A stretch of DNA of 64,000 nt from Ancylomarina sp. DW003. GTDB lineage: Bacteria; Bacteroidota; Bacteroidia; Bacteroidales; Marinifilaceae. Each line of letters opens with the position of its first letter. Position 1 is the stretch's first letter. The stretch spans positions 62,001 to 126,000 of the forward strand of contig NZ_JAKJSD010000002.1 of the NCBI RefSeq assembly GCF_029029505.1, written 5' to 3'. Under the pieces are notes generated by a model. It saw nothing but the letters and a program-made list of their open reading frames with translations. It was not told the origin of the DNA and searched no databases. The position numbers and the translations under genes are program-made. This document shows positions 17,790 to 26,522 of this stretch, piece after piece.

Positions 17790-18821
17790 CTAATTCACTT
17801 CCTTCGTTTTAACAGCTCCTAAAAGAAGACAGGGGTATGCCAAACAATTATCGGGAGCTTTACGGTACTGTACTTCAAAACCTGATTCAGCCAGGGCAGC
17901 CTTTAAAAAGTCCTCTTGTAAACAGTGCGTGGGAAAACCCATAGAACGAGTCATAAGTTCAACAATACAAAGTGTCAGGTGGTCATCACCATTCACTTTT
18001 CCATCAAGATGATTGGATACAAACAAGCCTCCCGTTTTCATAGATTTATTGATCTTTTTCAGCAAACTAACCAATTTCTCAGAGCTATCGTATTTGTAAA
18101 GAAAATGCGAACTGAAAAAGAAATCATATCCTTTTCCAAAACCATCATCGGCATTTAAATCAAACGAATGATAAGAAACACGCTTAAAGTCGCTTTCATT
18201 TTTCTTTATTTCTTCTGAAATTTTACAGACCTCTTTCAAATCGTACACATGAGCATGTAAAACTGGATTCTCGTTTAAAAAGGCATAGGCGTAATATCCC
18301 GAATTACCTGCAAAATCACACATCTTTTTTGCCTCTTTAAATTCAGGCAGATCTTTCACAAAAGCCAATACATTCTGCAAAGAGCCTGCTTTAGCCCCCT
18401 GTTCTATTCCTCTGATAGATTCTTCTGTACTCCAGGCATCCTGATTAAATTCAGGAATAACTCCCTTTAAGGCTTGCCTTAGATTGGCAAATGGACCTTC
18501 CTTAGATACAAACTCCTTAATTGCTCCTATTTGATTCACTTCCGACTGCTGTATTAAATACTCTTTTGCTAAGTCTGTTAGTGTGTACAAAGATTGTTTT
18601 CTTTCCAGATAGCCAATGGCTATCAATACATCAAGTAATGATTCCGTAAGCCTTTCATTGGTCTCCAGCACATCTGATAATTTTTCACATGACATGGGTT
18701 CCATAGCTAATTGTTCGAAAATACCTGTCTCAATAGCAGCATAAATGATATTGGGCAGATAACTCTTGTACATTAGATTGTGAATTTCACTATAGGCTGT
18801 TTTAGTTTCTGGTAATTTCAT
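17790..18821 (-). CDS. SAM-dependent methyltransferase with winged-helix N-terminus
   Basis: About 343 residues from the start chosen here. An N-terminal winged-helix dimerisation domain (ETGIFEQLAMEPMSCEKLSD, then LLDVLIAIGYLERK) is followed by a class I methyltransferase domain. The glycine loop CDFAGNSGYYAYAFL replaces the usual GxGxG, and YDFFFSSHFLYKYDSSEK corresponds to the post-motif acidic region. This build is shared with the O-methyltransferase (AcsF/CrtF-like) group. Upstream in-frame ATGs exist at 18887 and 18866, but the extra 22 residues are Lys/Ser-rich and not domain-like, so the Met at 18821 is preferred. It borders the phage-remnant island. Substrate unknown. Confidence 0.75.
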   Translation of the reverse strand: MKLPETKTAYSEIHNLMYKSYLPNIIYAAIETGIFEQLAMEPMSCEKLSDVLETNERLTESLLDVLIAIGYLERKQSLYTLTDLAKEYLIQQSEVNQIGAIKEFVSKEGPFANLRQALKGVIPEFNQDAWSTEESIRGIEQGAKAGSLQNVLAFVKDLPEFKEAKKMCDFAGNSGYYAYAFLNENPVLHAHVYDLKEVCKISEEIKKNESDFKRVSYHSFDLNADDGFGKGYDFFFSSHFLYKYDSSEKLVSLLKKINKSMKTGGLFVSNHLDGKVNGDDHLTLCIVELMTRSMGFPTHCLQEDFLKAALAESGFEVQYRKAPDNCLAYPCLLLGAVKTKEVN

Positions 18822-18899
18822 TTTATTCGAGTTTTTTTTAATTGAGCTTTTGAGTTCTAATTTCATTTTAATTCCAGAACTAAGCAATCCTCATTTCTG

Positions 18900-19386
<487 letters not shown>

Positions 19387-19476
19387 ATATTTTTCATTTA
19401 GTAAAACAAGAAATTCAGTCTCAAATAGAAGATATTGAATTCCTTGTTTTAACAATAACTAAAGAGTGTTACTCGA

Positions 19477-19716
19477 TTATATTATATTGCATATTATTGC
19501 TATGTGAAAAATAAGAGTAAGTCCTAATGCGAGTTTATCAAGGTCATTTTTAAAGCCTGTATGTATTTTTACTAAAAAAAGTAAAACAGGAAAAAAATAA
19601 AACACATAATAATTAATATAATCAAATCTAGCTAAAAGAAAAACACTAAAGTATCCTATAAATACTAATCTATTAATAATGTTTTTTTTTGTTTTTTTAT
19701 TGAATATAGTTGACAT
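19477..19716 (-). CDS. Small membrane protein, last gene of SpoIIM-like operon
   Basis: 79 residues with a basic N-terminus (NKKTKKNIINR) and three hydrophobic segments, so probably an integral membrane protein. Its ATG overlaps the stop codon of the upstream gene by one base (TAATG), which points to coupled translation. No family is recognised. The codons are very AT-rich, like the rest of this four-gene operon and unlike the flanking chromosome. A role as an immunity or transport subunit is possible, but only from its position. Confidence 0.6.
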   Translation of the reverse strand: MSTIFNKKTKKNIINRLVFIGYFSVFLLARFDYINYYVFYFFPVLLFLVKIHTGFKNDLDKLALGLTLIFHIAIICNII

Positions 19717-20315
19717 TAAATAATATGTTTTATAATTAGAAAGAATAAGTACATAACGAAAAAAGGAAAACTAACAACCACTGTTGTTATAACAATATTT
19801 TTTTTAATGTAAAGTTTAAAGCAAATAATGAACCATACAAAACAAAAAACTTTAGAAAAAACAGCTAGTCCTTTTGAAATTTTAAATTCTAATGTATTCA
19901 TTAACAAATCAAAGCCCTCTTTTGTTTCTAGGCCTAATTTATTTATTTCTATCATATAAGTTTTTAATTCTGGTGTTAAAAAGAAGATTTTAAACAGTAA
20001 AATTGGTAGAATTAAAATAAAACCAAGAAATATATTGTAAAATATCAATTTTAAATCTTGATCATGATTTAGAAAAACATTACATGACAGGTCAGATATT
20101 AAAACAATCAAAAATAATAAAAATGGATAGATTAAAAAAGATAAAACACTTTGAATATCAATAAAAGCATTGATAACATTATTATTATTCATTAAAAGTT
20201 TAGATAGCTCGGATATTTCAAATACCATTATTGAGCTACAAATTAACATTACTAATATTAATAGAACAAAATAATACGGATTGTAATTTAAAAGAGTATT
20301 TGAGTTTTTAGACAT
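19716..20315 (-). CDS. Multi-spanning membrane protein, Yip1-like
   Basis: 199 residues with about five hydrophobic helices and little else: YYFVLLILVMLICSSIMVFE, FLIYPFLLFLIVLISDL, IFLGFILILPILLFKIFFL, then two near the C-terminus. The general layout resembles Yip1-domain proteins, but similarity is too vague to be sure. It overlaps the SpoIIM-like gene upstream by 8 bp and the small membrane gene downstream by 1 bp, so the three products are likely made together and may form one membrane complex. Confidence 0.6.
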   Translation of the reverse strand: MSKNSNTLLNYNPYYFVLLILVMLICSSIMVFEISELSKLLMNNNNVINAFIDIQSVLSFLIYPFLLFLIVLISDLSCNVFLNHDQDLKLIFYNIFLGFILILPILLFKIFFLTPELKTYMIEINKLGLETKEGFDLLMNTLEFKISKGLAVFSKVFCFVWFIICFKLYIKKNIVITTVVVSFPFFVMYLFFLIIKHII

Positions 20316-20850
20316 AAGTAGAACTAATAAAGGTTTCTATGAAAGCAGAAATTATCAAAATAAAAACCACCAAATATGTATATTTCAAAACATATTTATA
20401 ATTTATTTTTGTATAGTTTCTTTTTGATGTTAATATTTTAAATATTTCTTTACCTATATAGAAACTTATAGCTCCAGATAGCCAAAAACCAAAATATTCT
20501 ATAAAATGAGGAAATAAAGTTAAAAATATCTGATGATTAGACATGGTTATACTAGCAAAGAAAATAGTTATTGCTAATCTACAACCATCGAAAAAAAGTA
20601 TACAAATAGTGAAAATGGATAAAGTAAATCCTCCTAAAATAGCTAATAATGCGACACTAATGTTATTAATAAATATATGATAAAATAATCTCCATTTGTC
20701 ATTTTGATTATAGATTAAATCATCATTTTCACTTGCAATTTTCTTGAAATTTTCAATTAAAATATCATTACTTATTATGTACAGGGAAGTTAAAGTAATA
20801 ATAAACCCCAACCCCCATATAATCATCGAAATTAAAAATAATTTTTTCAT
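20308..20850 (-). CDS. SpoIIM/DUF95-like membrane protein
   Basis: 180 residues with an N-terminal membrane helix, a soluble loop (30-60), and a helical core with the family pattern: NNISVALLAILGGFTLSIFT, then LFFDGCRLAIT and LFPHFIEYFGFWLSGAISFY (Asn near the first core helix, Gly-rich turn, His-x3-E-x2-G/A-x-W/L segment, final helix). This is the signature of stage II sporulation protein M/DUF95 proteins. Despite the name, the family occurs in non-sporulating bacteria and is a hallmark of several peptide-bacteriocin clusters, including circular bacteriocins. It is 59 bp downstream of a small secreted peptide gene and overlaps the next membrane gene by 8 bp. Confidence 0.75.
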   Translation of the reverse strand: MKKLFLISMIIWGLGFIITLTSLYIISNDILIENFKKIASENDDLIYNQNDKWRLFYHIFINNISVALLAILGGFTLSIFTICILFFDGCRLAITIFFASITMSNHQIFLTLFPHFIEYFGFWLSGAISFYIGKEIFKILTSKRNYTKINYKYVLKYTYLVVFILIISAFIETFISSTYV

Positions 20851-20909
20851 TATTTTAGAAGCAAATGTATGAGATAATAAAAATCATCTCATACATCAAT
20901 AGATTTTAA

Positions 20910-21149
20910 TTAAAACATACCAAACATTCCTGCTGCTTGCAAACCTGGAACTAGAGCAACTTGCATTGAAACACCAGCTGACGCCATACCCGCATCTACC
21001 CAATCTCGATCTCCAGTGTACATCCCTGCAGCTACAACTACCATACCTGCATTCATACTAGTTTCAGTTGTTTTTTGATCGTTTAAGCTGCAAATAATTG
21101 AACCAGAAAGAACCATTAATGATAGAACTGCAATTTTAATTTTTTTCAT
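20910..21149 (-). CDS. Small secreted Gly/Ala/Met-rich peptide, bacteriocin-like
   Basis: 79 residues. MKKIKIAVLSLMVLSGSIIC is a signal-type leader. The rest (about 59 residues) starts polar (SLNDQKTTETS) and becomes hydrophobic and rich in Ala, Gly, Val and Met, with AGM occurring four times and one short acidic insert (YTGDRDWVDAG). The single Cys20 is not in a good lipobox (IIC), so lipidation is doubtful. No family is recognised. Size, composition and place at the head of an operon with a SpoIIM-like protein fit the precursor of a membrane-active peptide, but antimicrobial activity is inference. It lies in the AT-rich island between two phage gene remnants. Confidence 0.65.
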   Translation of the reverse strand: MKKIKIAVLSLMVLSGSIICSLNDQKTTETSMNAGMVVVAAGMYTGDRDWVDAGMASAGVSMQVALVPGLQAAGMFGMF

Positions 21150-21417
21150 AATTTATTTTTTTTTGTTTATAATGAAATAAATGTATAATTTATTTTTATA
21201 AATAGAGCTTGTCAAACCTGTCAAGTATGTCATATTTATCAAAGAAAAACTAATATTTCTACAAGAATATTATTATGTTATCAAATTTAATATTAACAAG
21301 TTGTATCCCTACAGGTTATTTTTTCTCTTCTATAAACTACCTATAGAGTAGCCAAAGAATTAAAAGTTGAATTTAGAAACACATTATTTTATAGATATTC
21401 TTTAAGTAATAAGCGAC

Positions 21418-22110
21418 ATGTATGATGTTAACTACCTACCGCCCGGAGAATATGGAAATCAATTAAATTATCAAAAGGAAATTTACGACCAAAACAAGAA
21501 TGACTTTGGTTAGGTTGTTGAGCAAGTAACCGTAGAAGATAAAAGAACACCTGAAGAGTATCGAAAGGAATATAATAACGATAGAACAAGAAGATCAGCT
21601 TCAGTAGGGAAAAGAGAAGATAAACAGGTTAGCAATGGTAAAGGAGGAACGAAAGTGGCAATCGTTGCAAAATTGGTATGTTCCTTCCCAAAAAAGATCG
21701 TTCGCTTAGCGGTTGCTTTCCTGTTTGGAGAAACTATAACTGTTTCAGCTTCTGAACCTGATGACTCTTATAAAATCTTTAAAGATATCTGGGAGAAGAA
21801 ACTCAAGATGCACCTTACTCTTAAGCGATTTGCAAGAACTGTAATGGTTGAAACAAAAGCCGCTTTATTATTCTACCCTGTTGTAGTAAATCAAGTAAAG
21901 TTTCTTGGTATAACTATAAAGAGCAAGGTTAAACTTAAAGTGAAATTGCTTGACGTTAAAGCAGGTCAATTCTTCCTTCATTACGATAATTTTGGAGACA
22001 TGGACGCTTTTATTTGGAAGTATAAAGGCAAGGTCGAAGGAAAAAAGGTTGATATTGTAAAGATCTACACATCTGACCAAATGATTACAGCAATCAAGAC
22101 TGGATCATGA
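21418..22110 (+). pseudogene. Phage portal protein, truncated remnant
   Basis: From ATG 21418 the frame reads MYDVNYLPPGEYGNQLNYQK and meets an in-frame TAG at 21511-21513. It then continues in the same frame with RTPEEYRKEY and GKREDKQV, and FPKKIVRLAVAFLFGETITV followed by IWEKKLKMHLTLKRFARTVM, to a TGA at 22108-22110. The FPKKIVRLAVAFLFGE block resembles the N-terminal part of SPP1-type portal proteins. The remaining two thirds of a portal are missing. An ATG at 21655 would give a 151-residue product, but this is unlikely to be functional. In phages the portal gene follows terminase, so this and the fragment at 18900-19386 were probably once neighbours. Confidence 0.68.
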
Positions 22111-22155
22111 GAGGTTAAGCCTGAAAAGAATCTATAAGTATTCACCCATACATTT

Positions 22156-22269
22156 TCAAGACAAATCTAGAATGATTACCCCGTCCACAGGACAAGCATC
22201 TGCACACGGAGCAGAACAACGACCTGATAGCCAAAGACATTCTTCTGTTATTATAATTTCATTATCCAT
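22156..22269 (-). CDS. Very small ferredoxin-like Cys protein
   Basis: 37 residues. The pattern is EC-x6-C-x3-C-x3-CPVDGVI, with Cys at 11, 18, 22 and 26, and the CPVDG ending typical of a [4Fe-4S] ferredoxin half. The spacing differs from the standard CxxCxxCxxxCP, and only one four-Cys set is present instead of the usual one or two clusters in 55-80 residues. It starts 7 bp after the stop codon of the Tat-signal gene and is probably cotranscribed. It could be a truncated ferredoxin or a genuine mini-protein. Confidence 0.55.
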   Translation of the reverse strand: MDNEIIITEECLWLSGRCSAPCADACPVDGVIILDLS

Positions 22270-22276
22270 ATTTTTA

Positions 22277-22984
22277 TTATAAGTGTATTTTACTAATTAT
22301 ATTTTCTGAAACTACTCCTTTGAATTGCTCAATATTTAAAGTATTAAATTGTTTTATATTACGTATTCTTAAATTTGGATATAATTGATCTACCCCAACC
22401 ATCACATTATGTTCCTCTTGAACAAAAACCCTAAAAGGAGATCCATTTAAAATACCTTCATAAAAGTGTTTCCCCTTTTTTAACTTTTTCAACTTAGACC
22501 ATTCCTCTGGTTTACTTTTTGAAATAATTGAAATGTGATTCTTAGTACGAATTGTCGCATCATAACTCTTCAGCTCTGACACTCTTCCAAGGATTTCTTT
22601 ACCATCAACTTTTAATCTAATGCCTCCTTCAGCAACAGTCATTCCTTCCGGAATAATTCCCTTTTTAAGAGAAGAAGCATCAAAATTAATTTCTTCACAT
22701 ATTTCAATCACTCGATCTGCAATATCAAAAACCGAGTTCTTTTCCTTATTCACAACAACTTCAAAACTCTCAGCAAAATAATATCGATCATTAGGGCTTG
22801 AAATTGTTGGATCTAATTTGGAATTAAATATTTTACCATAATAATTGTGCAACGCAGCATGCATCTCATCCGAAGAAAAAGATTGCTGATTCAAATCAAT
22901 TATCGCTGCCTGAACAACACTTGGAAGAACAGTCAATCCCAACGCAGCTCCTAAAGAATTCTTAATAAAATTTCTTCTTTTCAT
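22277..22984 (-). CDS. Tat-exported protein of unknown function
   Basis: 235 residues from the chosen start. MKRRNFIKNSLGAALGLTVL is a twin-arginine signal (RRNFIK, then a hydrophobic stretch, then VQA). An in-frame Met 9 bp upstream (22993) is less favoured because the Tat motif normally lies close to the start. The mature part is mixed alpha/beta, Lys/Glu-rich, with no recognised domain; motifs such as YYFAESFEVVVNKEKNSVFD have no assigned role. A Tat signal implies a folded, possibly cofactor-bearing product. The next gene, 7 bp downstream, encodes a mini ferredoxin-like protein, so the pair may share an iron-sulfur process. Confidence 0.7.
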   Translation of the reverse strand: MKRRNFIKNSLGAALGLTVLPSVVQAAIIDLNQQSFSSDEMHAALHNYYGKIFNSKLDPTISSPNDRYYFAESFEVVVNKEKNSVFDIADRVIEICEEINFDASSLKKGIIPEGMTVAEGGIRLKVDGKEILGRVSELKSYDATIRTKNHISIISKSKPEEWSKLKKLKKGKHFYEGILNGSPFRVFVQEEHNVMVGVDQLYPNLRIRNIKQFNTLNIEQFKGVVSENIISKIHL

Positions 22985-22993
22985 ATTTGCCAT

Positions 22994-23340
22994 TTTTATA
23001 TCTTAACATTCCTTAATTATATATTAAGTTGTACAAACTTAAATTCATTTAAAATGCGTCGCAATACCAAGATATTATGATTATACTATTAGTAATCGTT
23101 TCAAATAGATTTCCCAAAACATTATCACACCCATAAAGCTCACGATGTCAAGAGAATACATCTTCAGGCATTTTCAAATAGATACGACCAATCAATTTAG
23201 TAATACCTATTACTTGGTATTTTTCTTTTTGATTAAAATTATCTTTATAACAATCATAAGCTTTATAAATTTGTTATACTACCAACAAACAGAAAGTTAA
23301 TTTTGAGAGACCACAAAGGTTTCGTTAGAATTTGTTAATA
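22994..23340. other. Gene-free region
   Basis: About 350 bp between the Tat-signal gene and the terminator of the next operon. It is AT-rich, with no ORF worth calling and no recognised RNA. It should contain the promoter of the Tat-signal gene, but no clear box was identified. Confidence 0.5.
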
Positions 23341-23368
23341 AAAAAAGCCTTCCCATTACAGAAAGGCT
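23341..23368 (-). terminator. Terminator of the TonB-receptor/ABC operon
   Basis: On the minus strand AGCCTTTC pairs with GGAAGGCT (one mismatch) across a short loop and is followed by a run of six or more T (plus strand 23341-23346). It lies 32 bp after the stop codon of the last gene. Confidence 0.8.
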
Positions 23369-23399
23369 AAAAATCAAATCAAAATCACCTTAGTATAAA

Positions 23400-23936
23400 C
23401 TAAACATAGAAAAACAAAAGAACAGGTATGATAAAACCAATTATCATGAACCATACGCCTCTTTTCTTAAACCCTTTCTTTCCTTTCACCATAATGGCAC
23501 CCGAAATGGCAAAGAATATGAGCACTATGGCATAAATAACTGCCAATATTGTAAATCTTTTTCCTGAATTGTAATGAATATCATTTACGAATTTAAATAC
23601 TGCTATCTTCTTAAAAGTTCTTATTATCACTTTCCCGGAAAAAGGTTCATATTCTCCCAATCCTCCTTTCACATAGATCTTATAGGTTTCATCCTCGGGA
23701 ATTATTCTTTTTAGTTTGGGCAAGTCTGCAAAATTACTTTGCCAATACCTTTTCAAATCATCAGGCGAAAGATCGGCTTTTGCCTTTTTCTCCACAACAA
23801 TCTCCCGGTAGGAAGGGTTTTGCTCATCTTTTTTTAAAAGAAGTAAAATACCCGACACAGCATATATAATAGTCAAACCGATAAATAAGTAGCCCAAATC
23901 GCGATGCCAGGCTCTTATTGTCTTTGTAAACTTCAT
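23400..23936 (-). CDS. PepSY-associated transmembrane protein
   Basis: 178 residues. The start FTKTIRAWHRDLGYLFIGLT followed by YAVSGILLLL is the first helix, with His in the RxWHRDLG context seen in PepSY-associated TM (iron-regulated membrane) proteins. A periplasmic segment of about 85 residues follows, then a helix with FVNDIHYNSGKRFTILA and a last helix. The paired His residues are candidate heme ligands by analogy with the family. It is the last gene of the operon, 3 bp after the OB-fold-like gene. This supports a redox or metal-handling role for the whole operon. Confidence 0.8.
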   Translation of the reverse strand: MKFTKTIRAWHRDLGYLFIGLTIIYAVSGILLLLKKDEQNPSYREIVVEKKAKADLSPDDLKRYWQSNFADLPKLKRIIPEDETYKIYVKGGLGEYEPFSGKVIIRTFKKIAVFKFVNDIHYNSGKRFTILAVIYAIVLIFFAISGAIMVKGKKGFKKRGVWFMIIGFIIPVLLFFYV

Positions 23937-23939
23937 TTC

Positions 23940-24452
23940 TTAGTCTACAATTTCGTATGACAGGCCATCAACATAGTAAATAGAATAAAATTCTTTACCA
24001 TTCTCTTTCATCCAGTTACGCATTTGGGATATATTGGTCATTTCCGACGCACAGTGCTTACCTCCTTCTTCAGCATCCTGCTTTGCTTTCACTTTAGCCT
24101 CCCAATTGTCAATAAATTCCGACGTAAGTCTTCTTTCCTTCAAAATTCCTTTTACCCGAATATCCATTCCTGACAGCTCACGATTAAAGCCATTGATTTC
24201 GCCTTTTGCTTCCACTCTAAGCGATAGTTTCCCTGTTTCATCCAGAAGAATCGCTCTACGACCAGAGTGGGCACATACATGTTGTACCATCCCAATAAAA
24301 ACAATTTCCTTATCAATTAGGCTTTCTGCATTTTTCATGATTTCGCCAATGGTACTGGCTACTTTTGACTTTTCCGAAGCACTATTGCTGCTTGCAAAAG
24401 CAGTTCCAAACGACATTATAATTGCTAATGATAGAATGACTAAATTTCTCAT
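23940..24452 (-). CDS. Exported OB-fold-like protein with Cys/His motifs
   Basis: 170 residues. A signal peptide (about 1-21, ending AFA) is followed by a beta-rich core: DKEIVFIGMVQHVCAHSGRR, then LRVEAKGEI and MDIRVKGILKERR. This resembles the OB-fold strands of tRNA_anti-like domains. The motif VCAHSG near residue 60 and GGKHCASEM near 132 give Cys/His pairs that could bind a metal or form a redox centre. It is squeezed between a DUF4857-like gene and a PepSY-type membrane gene. The exact function is unknown. Confidence 0.68.
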   Translation of the reverse strand: MRNLVILSLAIIMSFGTAFASSNSASEKSKVASTIGEIMKNAESLIDKEIVFIGMVQHVCAHSGRRAILLDETGKLSLRVEAKGEINGFNRELSGMDIRVKGILKERRLTSEFIDNWEAKVKAKQDAEEGGKHCASEMTNISQMRNWMKENGKEFYSIYYVDGLSYEIVD

Positions 24453-24509
24453 ATCTCTAAATTTTACAGGGGAATATAAAAAAACATGCCCCTACATTAA
24501 TATTTACAT

Positions 24510-25724
24510 TTATCTGTTAAAAATTGTACTTGCTATAAAACCATAGATTCCTGTTAAGCATATCCACGCCAAGGGAATTATCTGCACTTTCTGTTTTCTT
24601 TTCTTCATCAACAGAACAAAGCCCCCTGCTAATATGGCATTTAACAGCAATACCCATACGGATCCCAAAAAGATGGAAGGTTGAATAAATTTTGTGTTGG
24701 ATTTTGTAAATCCTACGGAGAAAGGCAATACAAACCTGGCGTAATTTTCTCCTTCCTTATCGTGTTTTATGACAACTTCATCAACCACTTCTTTGGAATC
24801 CGATCGGATGGCTAATACCGTTTTTGCTTCTGAATTAACAACATTGATATTCCAGTACAAGGGGTTCGCCATAATTAAAAGCTGATCCTTATCAATATCA
24901 TATGCAGGTGTTGGAATCTCCTGAAGCTTGTATTGATCCGTAGTAATAATATGAAGCTTTCGATTGCTGTCGTATACAAAGGCATAAAAACTTCTGTCAT
25001 CAGGTTCTGTGGTCATTAAATAGGCCGGTTCCACATCTTTGGGAAGTGGTACACTCCTCAAAAATGGCATATTATTCACCATCTTTAAATGGAAAATCTG
25101 ATTGGCATTATCAATAATAAAATACCCTTCATCGTATGCTTTTCTAGTACTTGGATTTCCTGCCACTTGTCTAGCCGGAAACTGAAAACCTCTCTTCTGA
25201 AAAACAGTATTGAAACGAAGACTTTTTTCCTGATTTACCTCATTGGTTTCAGGATTAATGAACTCTATTTCTGAATCTAATCTAAAAAAGTCTCCCGGCA
25301 TTTCAATCCTTACTCTTTTCGACATAGATTCGAATAAGGTATACAAAGGAATGTGCGGTTTATTTTTATTCATTGGATTCATTCTATAGAAGAATTTCCT
25401 TGAATTGATCTCTCTTGGTTTCATTTCCACCCCATCAATGGAATCAGGCATTCTGCCATCGGCAAACATTTGAGTCGAATAGAATAAAGGAAGTATACTG
25501 TCAAATTCATGCTCATTATACACCTTATTGGTTTTGATATTCTTACGAATCAAACGTTCCTCCTTTTTATCAAACTCGATCGTGCAAAATGCCTTATCGA
25601 CAGAACTGTAATAGGTAAAGATATTTTTTGATGCCGTATCGGTTATCAAGTGATACGATTTGGGTAACAGCCATGCCAATAGCAAGGTTCCCAATAAAAT
25701 AATTAAATAGTTGATTGATTTCAT
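24510..25724 (-). CDS. DUF4857-like membrane-anchored protein
   Basis: 404 residues. One N-terminal membrane helix (YLIILLGTLLLAWLLP), a periplasmic domain of about 320 residues with beta-propeller-like strands (RSFYAFVYDSNRKLHIITT), and two C-terminal helices. The overall layout is that of the DUF4857 family found next to ABC genes in Bacteroidetes; this assignment is from memory of the family. It probably works with the ATPase and permease just upstream. A 122-bp gap separates it from the permease gene. Confidence 0.68.
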   Translation of the reverse strand: MKSINYLIILLGTLLLAWLLPKSYHLITDTASKNIFTYYSSVDKAFCTIEFDKKEERLIRKNIKTNKVYNEHEFDSILPLFYSTQMFADGRMPDSIDGVEMKPREINSRKFFYRMNPMNKNKPHIPLYTLFESMSKRVRIEMPGDFFRLDSEIEFINPETNEVNQEKSLRFNTVFQKRGFQFPARQVAGNPSTRKAYDEGYFIIDNANQIFHLKMVNNMPFLRSVPLPKDVEPAYLMTTEPDDRSFYAFVYDSNRKLHIITTDQYKLQEIPTPAYDIDKDQLLIMANPLYWNINVVNSEAKTVLAIRSDSKEVVDEVVIKHDKEGENYARFVLPFSVGFTKSNTKFIQPSIFLGSVWVLLLNAILAGGFVLLMKKRKQKVQIIPLAWICLTGIYGFIASTIFNR

Positions 25725-25846
25725 CCGTATGTATTTTTCCGTTTGTGTTCGGATGGAACTTGCATATCAATTCGATTGTACCCTCTCAAAAAAATGAAAA
25801 GATGAATTCATATACCAGTTTCATATATCTTATAGGTTTTTATTTA

Positions 25847-26518
25847 TTAATCCTGTATGCCAATTTTAAATCGTTCTACCGATCTATAGCCAAATGGCAA
25901 TATGTAAATCGGCAGTAAAATCACCGCGAAGAGTATGAATGCATAGGCTCCGGGAAAGTCTGAAAGAAAGCATAGCTGTAAAACACCAAACATGATTAAA
26001 GCATTAAAAATTCTCCTCTTCCAACTTGGTTCAAGACATATCCATGCCAAAAGGACATAAGCCATCAAGCCAGCTACATACCAAGGTGCAAGGGTATATA
26101 ATGCACTTATTATAAACTCAAGCGGAAAATGAACTCCCATGAAGATTAAAATTGCCAATATGTGTAGCAGGTACACTAAGGAGAGAACACTTAAGCCATA
26201 TCCCATCATAGTAAATACCACTCTTTTATTCGATAGTGGCAGATGCAAACTTAACTTTATTCGTTTTTGAATCACTTCAGGAACAAATTGAGAGAATGCA
26301 ATAGCTATACCCGCAGCAAGAGGAAAATATTTTAATTCTCTTAACAAAAACTGGTCTCTGTTAATAACAACATCCCATAAATGCTCCATTCCTACCATTC
26401 GAAACGATCTGCCTAATCGGAGAAATATATACGTAAGTAAAGCAGCTCCTACGATAAATGCCCCTATAACAAACCATTTGGTTTTTTTCCACTCTTTAAA
26501 TAATAATGCGTTTGTCAT
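25847..26518 (-). CDS. ABC transporter permease
   Basis: 223 residues with six hydrophobic helices and no soluble domain, typical of short ABC-2-like exporters' permeases. The start KEWKKTKWFVIGAFIVGAAL is a cytosolic amphipathic segment entering TM1. It lies 4 bp downstream of the ATPase gene, so the two are coupled. Substrate is unknown; the operon context suggests a metal-related or envelope-related cargo. Confidence 0.8.
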   Translation of the reverse strand: MTNALLFKEWKKTKWFVIGAFIVGAALLTYIFLRLGRSFRMVGMEHLWDVVINRDQFLLRELKYFPLAAGIAIAFSQFVPEVIQKRIKLSLHLPLSNKRVVFTMMGYGLSVLSLVYLLHILAILIFMGVHFPLEFIISALYTLAPWYVAGLMAYVLLAWICLEPSWKRRIFNALIMFGVLQLCFLSDFPGAYAFILFAVILLPIYILPFGYRSVERFKIGIQD

Positions 26519-26522
26519 CTTC

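Noticed and set aside
21655-22110. Separate 151-residue gene starting at 21655
   Set aside because: The homology to portal proteins starts upstream of this ATG in the same frame and is interrupted by a TAG, so it is part of a pseudogene.
19477-22110. CRISPR array or integrase genes in the island
   Set aside because: No regularly spaced repeats and no recombinase gene were seen; only terminase and portal remnants and the peptide operon.
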